Assembly (NCBI RefSeq): GCF_002831565.1
Contig: NZ_CP025096.1
Span: 5,943,014-6,007,013 of the forward strand
Length of the DNA stretch: 64,000 nt
Reading direction: 5' to 3'
DNA from: Spirosoma pollinicola
GTDB taxonomy: Bacteria; Bacteroidota; Bacteroidia; Cytophagales; Spirosomataceae
The notes below the pieces were generated by a model that saw only the letters and a program-made list of their open reading frames with translations, ran no database searches and was not told where the DNA came from. A program made the position numbers and the translations under genes. This document shows positions 1-8,501 of this stretch, piece after piece; within the stretch, counting starts at the first letter, position 1, and each line of letters opens with the position of its first letter.

Positions 1-1293
1 TACCACGCACAGGGGCAGGTCGTTCGCTATCAGCCGGGCGAGTCTGCTCTTTTGCTGCGGGGCGTTTTTAAAGATATCACCGCTCAGCGGCAGTATGCGC
101 AGGATCTCGAACAGCAGGTTCAGGGACGCACACAGGCACTTGAACGGGCAAATATCCTCGTTAGTAAACAGGCCGATCAACTTCGATTTGTGACCAATAG
201 CGCACTCACAGCTATTGCGCTGTACTCTATTGTACGCCATCAAACCACTGGCGAAGTGGTTGATTTGCGGTATGAACTCATCAATCAGATGGCGCTGCGT
301 ATGACCGGGAAGCAGGCTGCCGAATTAATTGGTCATACAATGCTGGAGGTATTTCCGGGTATGCCGTCTACACCTATCTGGAGCCGCTATCTGGAACTGG
401 CTCAAACCGGGATTCCCCTTCGTTATTACAACCATTACACGCAGGACGGGTACGATATCTGGTATCAGGTGCAGGGCGTTCGTCAGGGAGAGTTACTTGT
501 TTTATCGTTCCTTGACATTACCGAACTCAAAAAGACGCAGCTTCAGCTCGAATCCCTCAACAAAGATCTACGGGAAGCCAATGATAACTTACAGCAGTTT
601 GCGTTCGTAGCCTCGCACGATTTGCAAGAGCCTTTGCGGAAGATTCAGTCATTTGGCACCATCTTGCAGGAGCAGTATGCTGACCATCTGGGCGATGGTG
701 CCGACCTGATTCGGCGGATGCAACTGGCTGCCGAACGAATGTCAGTCCTGATTAAAGACCTACTCACGTTTTCGCGCATTACCGCTAATCAGCTGCAAGC
801 TAAAGACGTTCCGTTATCCCGCGTGGTTAGCCGCGTAATCGACGATCTGGAGGTTGTTATTGAGGAAGCCCACGCTACGCTGCAAATTGAGCCACTGCCC
901 GCTATAAAAGGCGATGAGTCTCAATTGCGGCAACTGTTTCAGAATTTACTATCCAATGCCCTGAAATTTCGACAGCCAGACCGACCCTTAACGATTCGTA
1001 TACGTACCCAGCCAGTAGCCGGAACGAGCCTGCCTGCTACGAGTAAACCCACGCGACAGGCGGCTATGTATCACCAGATAAGCCTCGAAGACAATGGTAT
1101 CGGCTTCGATGAAATGTACCTGGATCGGATTTTTCAGGTCTTTCAACGGCTGCATACCAAGAGCCAGTATGCCGGTACGGGCATTGGGCTGGCCATTGTT
1201 CAGAAAGTAGTTGCCAACCATGGAGGAGCCATTACCGCCAGTAGCCAACCCGGTCAGGGGGCTACGTTCGTTGTTTACCTGCCAGTGAGTTGA
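1..1293 (+). CDS. PAS-domain sensor histidine kinase, 5' end outside window
   Basis: The frame is open from the first base, so the protein starts upstream; the TTG at 52 is only the first possible start inside the window. The visible part begins with the end of one PAS/PAC domain (GVFKDITAQRQ), then a short coiled-coil linker, a second PAS domain at about nt 180-530, a HisKA dimerisation helix with the phospho-acceptor His at nt 616-618 (in ASHDLQEPLRK), and an HATPase domain with N box (NLLSNALKF), G1 (EDNGIGFD) and G2 (GTGIGLAIVQ). It ends with a normal C-terminus and no receiver domain. No membrane segment is visible in this part. The signal sensed and the partner regulator are not in view. 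It resembles the multi-PAS, phytochrome-like kinases common in Cytophagales. Confidence 0.93.
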   Translation, partial: YHAQGQVVRYQPGESALLLRGVFKDITAQRQYAQDLEQQVQGRTQALERANILVSKQADQLRFVTNSALTAIALYSIVRHQTTGEVVDLRYELINQMALRMTGKQAAELIGHTMLEVFPGMPSTPIWSRYLELAQTGIPLRYYNHYTQDGYDIWYQVQGVRQGELLVLSFLDITELKKTQLQLESLNKDLREANDNLQQFAFVASHDLQEPLRKIQSFGTILQEQYADHLGDGADLIRRMQLAAERMSVLIKDLLTFSRITANQLQAKDVPLSRVVSRVIDDLEVVIEEAHATLQIEPLPAIKGDESQLRQLFQNLLSNALKFRQPDRPLTIRIRTQPVAGTSLPATSKPTRQAAMYHQISLEDNGIGFDEMYLDRIFQVFQRLHTKSQYAGTGIGLAIVQKVVANHGGAITASSQPGQGATFVVYLPVS

Positions 1294-1298
1294 GTTTC

Positions 1299-1327
1299 GT
1301 ATCGAACAGCGTCCTGCTGTTCGATAC
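1299..1327. terminator. 12-bp perfect stem-loop between histidine kinase and yifB
   Basis: Perfect 12-bp stem (1299-1310 with 1316-1327) and a 5-nt loop, starting six bases after the kinase stop codon. There is no U tract, so it may be a weak terminator or an mRNA 3'-end stabiliser. Confidence 0.5.
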
Positions 1328-1428
1328 AAATGAGCATTCCTGCAAAAAACGACCTCCCTGTTTTTTTATTGGACGCTAGTGCCGTAGTTTTGATACCCAT
1401 CGCACCCAACCGTTTACTTATAGTCTTT

Positions 1429-2970
1429 ATGTTAGCCAAAACATTCGGCGCAGCCGTATATGGTGTTAATGCCAGCCTCATTACCATTGAAGTCGTTGTT
1501 GCTCAGGGTTTACACTTTCATTTGGTTGGCTTGCCCGATAGTGCCGTTAAAGAAAGTGAACAGCGTGTGGAGGCTTCGTTAAAATTTTTCGGGTATCGAA
1601 TGCCTCGTCAGAAGGTAGTGGTTAATCTGGCCCCCGCCGACATTCGGAAAGAGGGGTCGGCGTATGACCTGCCCATCGGACTCTGCGTCTTGCAGGCTTC
1701 GGAGCAAATTACCGTTACCCGTAATCTCGAAGACTACGTGATCATGGGCGAATTGGCCCTCGATGGCACGCTGCGGCCTATAAAAGGCGTATTGCCCATT
1801 GCGATCGAAGCCAGAAAACGCGGTTATAAAGGCTTTGTGCTGCCCGTCGAAAATGCACAGGAAGCATCCATTGTCAATCAGTTGGACGTTATTGGTGTGG
1901 CGACCATTCAGGAAGCCATCGATTTTTTTGAAGGCAAAAAAGACATCGTTCCCCTGGAGACCGATACGCGTGACTTGTTCATGAGTCAGATCAACGCCTA
2001 CGATGCTGATTTCTCGCACGTGCAGGGGCAGGAGAATATTAAACGGGCTATGGAAATTGCGGCTGCCGGAGGGCATAACGTGATCATGATTGGCCCGCCG
2101 GGTGCGGGAAAAACCATGCTAGCCAAGCGTTTGCCCAGTATTTTGCCCCCGCTTACGCTACAGGAAGCCCTGGAAACAACAAAGATTCATTCGGTGGCAG
2201 GCAAGCTTGGCGCACGCGCTACCCTGATTGCCACCCGACCTTACAGGTCACCCCATCACACAATTTCCGACGCGGCTCTGGTAGGTGGGGGTAGCTTTCC
2301 GCAACCGGGCGAAATCTCTCTGGCGCATAACGGCGTGTTGTTTCTGGACGAACTGCCCGAGTTCAAACGCTCGGCGCTGGAGGTCATGCGGCAACCGCTC
2401 GAAGACCGAAAAGTGAGCATCTCACGGGCAAAATGGGCCGTTGAGTTTCCCGCCAGCTTTATGCTCATCGCCAGTATGAATCCATGCCCCTGCGGCTACT
2501 ACAACCATCCCGAAAAAGAGTGTGTTTGCGGTCCGGGCGTAGTGCAACGCTATCTGGCCAAAATAAGCGGACCCTTACTCGACCGAATCGACCTGCACGT
2601 GGAGGTAACGCCCGTCTCGTTCGATCAGATGACGGCAAATCGGCCATCCGAACCCAGCGAGGTTATTCGCGAGCGGGTCATTCGGGCAAGAGAAATTCAA
2701 ACCGCTCGATTTACCGACCATCCGGGCGTTTATTCCAACGCCATGATGCCCTCGCAACTGGTCAAGGAAATCTGCGTTATCAGCGATGCAGGGCGGGCCT
2801 TGCTCAAAACAGCGATGGAACGACTGGGTTTGTCGGCCCGGGCTTACGACCGGATACTGAAAGTGTCGCGCACGATTGCCGACCTGTCGGGCAGCGACGA
2901 AATCAAGATCGAACACCTGGCCGAAGCCATTCAATACCGGAGTCTGGACCGGGAGAGCTGGGCGGGTTGA
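1429..2970 (+). CDS. YifB/ComM-family Mg-chelatase-like AAA+ ATPase
   Basis: A 513-residue protein matching the full YifB/ComM family. The N-terminal ChlI-like fold (FGAAVYGVNASLITIEV) is followed by an AAA+ core with Walker A GPPGAGKT at about residue 222 and Walker B VLFLDELPEF, and then the Mg_chelatase_C domain ending in AIQYRSLDR. The Cys-rich patch NPCPCGYY...CVCGPG is typical of the family. ComM is a hexameric helicase that promotes branch migration during natural transformation; other members are less well characterised. The same frame is open upstream to 1330, but the ATG at 1429 gives the family's usual N-terminus (MLAKTFGAAVYG), so I chose it. It acts in the cytoplasm, probably in DNA recombination. 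Confidence 0.93.
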   Translation: MLAKTFGAAVYGVNASLITIEVVVAQGLHFHLVGLPDSAVKESEQRVEASLKFFGYRMPRQKVVVNLAPADIRKEGSAYDLPIGLCVLQASEQITVTRNLEDYVIMGELALDGTLRPIKGVLPIAIEARKRGYKGFVLPVENAQEASIVNQLDVIGVATIQEAIDFFEGKKDIVPLETDTRDLFMSQINAYDADFSHVQGQENIKRAMEIAAAGGHNVIMIGPPGAGKTMLAKRLPSILPPLTLQEALETTKIHSVAGKLGARATLIATRPYRSPHHTISDAALVGGGSFPQPGEISLAHNGVLFLDELPEFKRSALEVMRQPLEDRKVSISRAKWAVEFPASFMLIASMNPCPCGYYNHPEKECVCGPGVVQRYLAKISGPLLDRIDLHVEVTPVSFDQMTANRPSEPSEVIRERVIRAREIQTARFTDHPGVYSNAMMPSQLVKEICVISDAGRALLKTAMERLGLSARAYDRILKVSRTIADLSGSDEIKIEHLAEAIQYRSLDRESWAG

Positions 2971-3263
2971 CAGGCGAACTTAAACTATACTGGATTACTT
3001 CTTTCCATGGAAGGAGGTCAACGTACTCACAGGCACTTTGCCCTGGTTCAACGCTCGACGTAATTTATGTCCGCTAAAACGTGCCGAATCCATCGGTGGC
3101 CGAACCACTTTCGAAGGTGAGTTTTTGACACTGCTGATTATTCTGTTCAACATCAGCATGATCCTTATTGATCTTTTTGTTGTTTCTACAGCATAATTTG
3201 TCTCGTACAGGACTCAGCTACTTAACATAGCTGAGAGAATAATTAATTGCTTAGAAACGTCAG
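2971..3263. other. Intergenic region before the ECF sigma gene
   Basis: About 290 bp without a convincing ORF; a plus-strand frame at 2484-3077 is only an overlap of yifB. No strong terminator was seen. The region presumably holds the promoter of the sigma/FecR operon, but I could not place it with confidence. Confidence 0.6.
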
Positions 3264-3836
3264 GTGAACGAACAGCAGCTTTGGGCCGCTTTCCAATCGG
3301 GAAATGAAGAGGCTTATACACAACTATATCAACTGCACATCCGGGCCATGTACCGCTATGGTATGAGCCTGGTGGCTGCGTCAGAAGCATTTGTGCTGGA
3401 CTGCGTACATGACGTTTTTACGGAATTATGGGCGAAACGAAACCGGCTGGCAATTCCCGATAACATCCGCCACTATCTGCTTAAATCGCTTAAAAATCGA
3501 ATTATGCATCTGCTCGAACGGAAAGAGCGGTTTACTAAATCGTTAGACGAAACGGATTATGACGCCCTCTGGACCGAACCTGACGAATTGGAAATACTCG
3601 AAGAGCTTGAGATGGCCACTACTCGCCAGCAACGACTTCAGCGGCTCATTGCCCAACTTCCGCCCCGCCAGCAAGAAGCCCTGAAACTGCGTTTCGTTGA
3701 AAACATGAATTATAACCAGATAGGCGAAGTACTAGATGTTAACCAGCAATCAGCCAAAAACCTGGTTTTTCGAGCTGTTGAAAAGCTTCGTGGCTGGATT
3801 ATTCTCCCCTTTTTAACTTTTTCCATCTTTTTTTAG
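3264..3836 (+). CDS. ECF-type RNA polymerase sigma-70 factor
   Basis: A 190-residue ECF sigma factor: region 2 at about residues 20-90 (YRYGMSLVA...VFTELWAKR) and region 4 at about 130-175, with the motif LPPRQQEALKLRF and a helix-turn-helix (YNQIGEVLDVNQQSAKNLV). It starts at GTG; no better in-frame ATG exists. It lies 55 bp upstream of a FecR anti-sigma gene and then an STN-containing SusC gene, the classic Bacteroidota trans-envelope signalling arrangement. FecR would hold the sigma factor until the outer-membrane transporter binds its ligand. The likely target is the SusC/SusD operon directly downstream (inference). The short hydrophobic C-terminus (ILPFLTFSIFF) is odd but is seen in related SusCD-linked sigma factors. 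Confidence 0.93.
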   Translation: MNEQQLWAAFQSGNEEAYTQLYQLHIRAMYRYGMSLVAASEAFVLDCVHDVFTELWAKRNRLAIPDNIRHYLLKSLKNRIMHLLERKERFTKSLDETDYDALWTEPDELEILEELEMATTRQQRLQRLIAQLPPRQQEALKLRFVENMNYNQIGEVLDVNQQSAKNLVFRAVEKLRGWIILPFLTFSIFF

Positions 3837-3891
3837 GATTTAGTGAGTACGTTTTTAGTAATGTGTCATCTACTGACAAATGCAGTAGCCA

Positions 3892-4995
3892 GTGGAGCAC
3901 GATTACGAGAACTTTTTAACTGCCGATTTTTTAACGGACGATGTCTTCGTCACACATCAGCTTGAGCCTACGCCCCAATCAACTCAGTTCTGGGATGGCT
4001 GGCTGGCGAAACACCCGCAACAACAGAACGAGTACCAGCAGGCTACCGATGTAGTAGCTGCCATTCGGCTGGGCCTGACTGCATATGCGCAAACGGAAAT
4101 ACCGGAAGAGACGGTTCGGCAACTGCTGATGAGGATACAACTGACGAACGCTCAGGTTCGGCTAGTTGACAGTGCCCCTCGCTCGTGGGGCTGGATGCGG
4201 TGGGCGGCTGCGGCTACTATTTTTCTGACGCTGGGCATCGGTATATGGTGGCAAACCACGCAGCATACATCGCTTTACGAACAGCAGCTGGCAACGCTGC
4301 CGGATACGTTTTCCGAAAAAATAAATGCTACCCGGCAAACTCAAACCATTCGCCTGCCCGATCAATCGGTCGTTTCGCTGGCACCTGAGAGTCGGATTAG
4401 CTATTCAACCATTTTCGGTCAGCAAAATCGGATTGTTTATTTGTCCGGTGAAGCGACGTTTAGTGTAACCAGAAATAGTGGAAAGCCTTTTCTGGTACAT
4501 GCCAACGAAGTGGTTACGAAAGTGGTGGGAACGAGATTTACTGTGCGGGCATTTGCCCGGGAAAACCGGGTTCAGGTTCAGGTTCAATCTGGTCAGGTAT
4601 CGGTCTACCGTGATGAACCGATGACCACATCTGTCAGGCAAAAAGGGGTCATGCTGCTGCCCAACCAGCAGGTTGTATTTAACCGCGAAACTGACCAGTT
4701 TGATAAAATGCTGGTCGATGGCCCCAATATTATCTCTGGCCCAAGCCGTCAAAAGAAATCCCCTTCATTTGTGTATAACGATACGCCTATTCCTCAGGTA
4801 TTGCAGGAGTTGAAAGAGGCCTATGGAATTGATATTCGCTACGACAAAGAAGCGCTGGCCAATTGCCAGTTGAACTCGTCAATGGCTACCGAATCGTTTA
4901 TGCAAAAACTGACCATCATTTGTGCCACCGTAGGAGCAACGTACGAGATCATTGATGGGCAGGTTATTATCAATGGAGGAAATTGTCAGCCATAA
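3892..4995 (+). CDS. FecR-family anti-sigma factor with DUF4974 domain
   Basis: A 367-residue inner-membrane anti-sigma factor. The cytoplasmic N-terminus (about residues 1-95) would bind the sigma factor; one transmembrane helix lies at about 98-117 (WAAAATIFLTLGIGIWW); the periplasmic FecR domain is at about 130-230 (VSLAPESRISYS, EATFSVTRNSGKPFLVHA); and a C-terminal STN-like DUF4974 domain is at about 290-360 (PIPQVLQELKEAYGIDIRYD). The GTG start is used because the nearby ATG at 3880 runs into a stop at once. It follows the ECF sigma gene in an operon-like arrangement and should receive the signal from the STN domain of the next gene's SusC protein. Confidence 0.93.
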   Translation: MEHDYENFLTADFLTDDVFVTHQLEPTPQSTQFWDGWLAKHPQQQNEYQQATDVVAAIRLGLTAYAQTEIPEETVRQLLMRIQLTNAQVRLVDSAPRSWGWMRWAAAATIFLTLGIGIWWQTTQHTSLYEQQLATLPDTFSEKINATRQTQTIRLPDQSVVSLAPESRISYSTIFGQQNRIVYLSGEATFSVTRNSGKPFLVHANEVVTKVVGTRFTVRAFARENRVQVQVQSGQVSVYRDEPMTTSVRQKGVMLLPNQQVVFNRETDQFDKMLVDGPNIISGPSRQKKSPSFVYNDTPIPQVLQELKEAYGIDIRYDKEALANCQLNSSMATESFMQKLTIICATVGATYEIIDGQVIINGGNCQP

Positions 4996-5190
4996 TCCTT
5001 ATTCCTCGAATGGCTATTCTCCTTATAAGTTAACTCCTCTAATTTATCCGCGTATGAAGTAATCCTGCTTGTTTTTACTCCGACTGGAGAGGGCCATTGA
5101 CCCAATATTATCCCTTTTGTTCTATGGATTTAGGTACATAAAAAGGGGGCTTTTACCCAATTCGTTTACTCGACCAAATTAATTAACAAA

Positions 5191-8100
5191 ATGAAAATTG
5201 TAAATTCTTACCTACTGAGGTTGATGCAACTGACTGGCCTGCATCTCCTCATAGCCGTGCTTTTCATGAGCGTTTCATGGGCCCGCGATGTTACAGCCCA
5301 GGAGTTGCTCAACCGGCGAATAAGTCTAACTATACAGGATCAGAATATTAAGACCGTATTGCACAGCATCGAAAAAGCGGCCAATGTTAAATTTTCTTAT
5401 AGCCCGCAAATTGTTCGCTCCAGACAGCTCGTCTCGATGAGGGTGCAGAATAGTACGTTAAAAGAGGTGTTGGAGAAGCTGCTCATTCCATTAAAAGTAG
5501 ATTTTAGTATCTCTGGTGAGCAAATTATTCTGGCCCGTACCGTCGAATCGCCTGTCAATATTCAGGTTGGCGAAGCCATCGACGGCAATGAAGCGCCTGC
5601 GGAGCGGACAGTAACTGGCGTTGTTTCGGACGAAAAAGGAGAAGGCTTGCCAGGGGTCAGTGTTGTGATCAAAGGGTCATCACGCGGGTCGGTGACTGAT
5701 GCGTCAGGAACCTATCGCTTGGTCATTCCCGATGGGCCGCAAATACTGGTTTTCAGTTTTGTGGGGTACACATCGCAGGAGGTGGCAGTGAGCAATCAAA
5801 CGACGCTGTCAATTCAGTTGAAACCCGATGTAAAATCCATCAATGAGGTGGTCGTTGTAGGCTACGGTTCACTCAGCCGTAAGGAAGTAACCAGCGCTGT
5901 CACTCACTTGTCGTCATCGGATTTACTTCGGGTCGGCAGTAATAGCCCGTTGATGGCAATCCAGGGAAAAGTAGCGGGTTTATCCGTGACCAATACTGCC
6001 GCAGGTGACCCAAATTCAACGCCCAGTATTCAGCTCCGTGGGGTTTCGTCGAGAAGCGCCGGACTGGGACCTTTATTTGTCATCAATGGGATACCAGGGG
6101 GCAATCTGGATAACATCAATCAGAATGAAATAGAATCCATTGATGTCCTGAAGGGCGGGGCAGCTTCTGCTATTTACGGCACACGGGGCAGTAACGGGGT
6201 TATTGTTATCACGACAAAGAAAGGAACGTCGGAGTCCCGCATATTCTACGACGGCTACAGCTCTTTTGATTTTATTGCCAATAAGCTGTCGGTACTGTCC
6301 AAAGACGAATTTTTAGCAAACAAACGTGGGGTCGATCTGGGCAGTAATACCGACTGGATGAAAGCGGTGAGCCGCAATCCGGCTTTCTCGCAGAAGCATA
6401 CGCTGCAATTTTCGGGCGGAAATGGGCAAACCAATTATTTTACCTCGGTGGATTACCGAAATGCTACGGGTATCGACTTACGATCCAGCAAGCAGGAATA
6501 TGGTGGTCGGGTAAACATTAACCATACTTCAGCCAATAATTTGTATGCCATCACCTTCAGCGCGGCTCCCCGTTACACGAAGACAAATCTGGCCGATTAC
6601 AGTGGCTTCAATTATGCATTGACGCTCAATCCAACGCAGTCGGTTTATGACAATTCGGATCGGTATGCGTACATAACCAGTGGTTTTTTTGCCAACAACC
6701 CGGTAGAACGGGCCAAAAATGTTTTATCGGGACAGGAAGTAAAATACCTGGATCTCAATGGCTCATTTAAACTGAATATACTTCAGAACCTGTCCACACA
6801 GGTCAACCTGGGGGAGGTAAGTTCTTCTTTCCGGAATGAGGATTTCACCCCATCTACCTTATCAACGGTAGTCAATGGCTCGAAACGAAGCACCGCATCC
6901 CAGAGACTGGACGAGAATGACCAGAAAAGCTTTGAGTGGATAGGCAACTATGCGCTGGAAGTTCAGAAGCACTCGTTGAAGCTGCTGGCAGGGTATTCAT
7001 ACCAGTACTTTACATCATCTGGTTTTAATGCGGGTAACGAAAATTTCCCCTCCGATGTATTGACGTACAATAACCTGGGTGCGGGACTCTGGAACTTACA
7101 GCAAGGCATTAATAATGTAGGCTCCTACCGTAATAACTCTAAACTGGCGGCTTTTTTCGGGCGGGTGAATTACGACTATGACCAAAAGTATTACCTGTCG
7201 GCCAGTTTACGTCGGGAGGGCTCATCGAAGTTTGGCTACGCGAACAAATGGGGTAATTTTCCGGCGGCTTCGGTGGGCTGGCGCATCACCCAGGAAAAAT
7301 TTGCGCAGGGCCTTCCCTGGCTAAACGAACTGAAACTGCGTGCCGATTATGGAGTAACAGGCAACCAGGACTTCGGGAATTACCTTTCGCTGGATACGTA
7401 TGGCGGCTATGGGTACTATCTGTATAACAATACATCGTATCAGGTCTGGGGACCCAGTCAGAACACTAACTACGATCTGCGCTGGGAAAAAGCCATCAAC
7501 TTCAACGTAGGTGTTGACTTTGATCTTTTCAAGAACAGCCGGTTAACAGGTAGCCTGAACTACTATGTGCGCACCAACAAAGATTTGCTGGGTAATTATT
7601 CGGTGTCTAACCCACCCAACGTGCAAGGGACAACCTTTGCCAACGTGGGCACCATGCAGAATTCCGGGCTAGAAATTCAGTTGAATGCGGGGGTAATTAA
7701 CAACAAGGATTTCAGTTATAATCTAACTTTCGCCGGAGCCACGAACAATAACAAGTTCGTGTCATTCTCCAGTGAAGCTTACCAGGGGCAAACCTATATT
7801 GATGTAGTGGGTATGCCCGCTCCGGGTAGCCCCGGTAACGCGCAACGTTTGCAGGAAAATACGCGAATCGGCAGTTTTTATATGCTCAAGTCGGCTGGCG
7901 TCGATGAAACCGGCGCCTTACTGGTCTACAACAAGAGTGGAGATGTTATCCAGGCCAACAAAGCGACCAACGACGATAAACAGTTTGTAGGGAATGGCCT
8001 GCCCAAATTCACGGCAGGTCTGACTAATAATTTCAAGTACCGCAAGTGGGATTTAAGCGTATTCCTGCGGGGCACGTTTGGCTATAAGGTTTTTAACACC

Positions 8101-8490
8101 TATGCCTTTTACCTGGGCACCCCGGCCACTCAGCAGAATGTCAATACGCTTACCTCTGCATACGACGGAGGTAAGTATTCAAAGCTGACCAGTGCTTCTA
8201 CGTATTCCTCCCTGTCGAATTACTTTCTGGAGCCGGGTAGCTTCGTTAAAATAGATAATGTGACCCTGAGTTATACGCAGCCGTTTACGAGCAAATTTCT
8301 TCGCTCGGCGCGTATCTATGCGACAACCCGAAACCTGGCAACCTTCACCAAGTTCACCGGGGGTGATCCGGATTTAATTCAGGTGAATGGGCTGTATCCA
8401 GGTGTAAACACGAATAGTGATAATAACGGGACACTGAATTATTTCCCATCAACTACCCAACTCTTGCTGGGCCTTCAGGTCACCTTCTAA
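5191..8490 (+). CDS. SusC/RagA TonB-dependent outer-membrane transporter with STN domain
   Basis: A 1099-residue TonB-linked transporter. It has a signal peptide at residues 1-36, cut near ARDVTAQ; an STN signalling domain at about 40-115 (ISLTIQDQNIKTVLHSIEKA); a carboxypeptidase-D-like beta sandwich at about 138-212 (TVTGVVSDEKGEGLPGVSV); a plug domain at about 220-345 including the SusC hallmark (VLKGGAASAIYGTRGSNGVI); and a long beta barrel ending in the terminal-strand signature LLLGLQVTF. It imports a nutrient, usually a glycan or peptide, with SusD as the surface lid and TonB as the energy source. The STN domain and the sigma/FecR genes upstream imply that substrate uptake switches on the locus. 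The substrate cannot be told from sequence. Confidence 0.95.
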   Translation: MKIVNSYLLRLMQLTGLHLLIAVLFMSVSWARDVTAQELLNRRISLTIQDQNIKTVLHSIEKAANVKFSYSPQIVRSRQLVSMRVQNSTLKEVLEKLLIPLKVDFSISGEQIILARTVESPVNIQVGEAIDGNEAPAERTVTGVVSDEKGEGLPGVSVVIKGSSRGSVTDASGTYRLVIPDGPQILVFSFVGYTSQEVAVSNQTTLSIQLKPDVKSINEVVVVGYGSLSRKEVTSAVTHLSSSDLLRVGSNSPLMAIQGKVAGLSVTNTAAGDPNSTPSIQLRGVSSRSAGLGPLFVINGIPGGNLDNINQNEIESIDVLKGGAASAIYGTRGSNGVIVITTKKGTSESRIFYDGYSSFDFIANKLSVLSKDEFLANKRGVDLGSNTDWMKAVSRNPAFSQKHTLQFSGGNGQTNYFTSVDYRNATGIDLRSSKQEYGGRVNINHTSANNLYAITFSAAPRYTKTNLADYSGFNYALTLNPTQSVYDNSDRYAYITSGFFANNPVERAKNVLSGQEVKYLDLNGSFKLNILQNLSTQVNLGEVSSSFRNEDFTPSTLSTVVNGSKRSTASQRLDENDQKSFEWIGNYALEVQKHSLKLLAGYSYQYFTSSGFNAGNENFPSDVLTYNNLGAGLWNLQQGINNVGSYRNNSKLAAFFGRVNYDYDQKYYLSASLRREGSSKFGYANKWGNFPAASVGWRITQEKFAQGLPWLNELKLRADYGVTGNQDFGNYLSLDTYGGYGYYLYNNTSYQVWGPSQNTNYDLRWEKAINFNVGVDFDLFKNSRLTGSLNYYVRTNKDLLGNYSVSNPPNVQGTTFANVGTMQNSGLEIQLNAGVINNKDFSYNLTFAGATNNNKFVSFSSEAYQGQTYIDVVGMPAPGSPGNAQRLQENTRIGSFYMLKSAGVDETGALLVYNKSGDVIQANKATNDDKQFVGNGLPKFTAGLTNNFKYRKWDLSVFLRGTFGYKVFNTYAFYLGTPATQQNVNTLTSAYDGGKYSKLTSASTYSSLSNYFLEPGSFVKIDNVTLSYTQPFTSKFLRSARIYATTRNLATFTKFTGGDPDLIQVNGLYPGVNTNSDNNGTLNYFPSTTQLLLGLQVTF

Positions 8491-8501
8491 TTACTCAACT
8501 T

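Noticed and set aside
2484..3077. Plus-strand 197-aa frame overlapping the end of yifB
   Set aside because: It lies in another frame of a well-supported ATPase gene and its sequence is Arg/Ser-rich with no domain.
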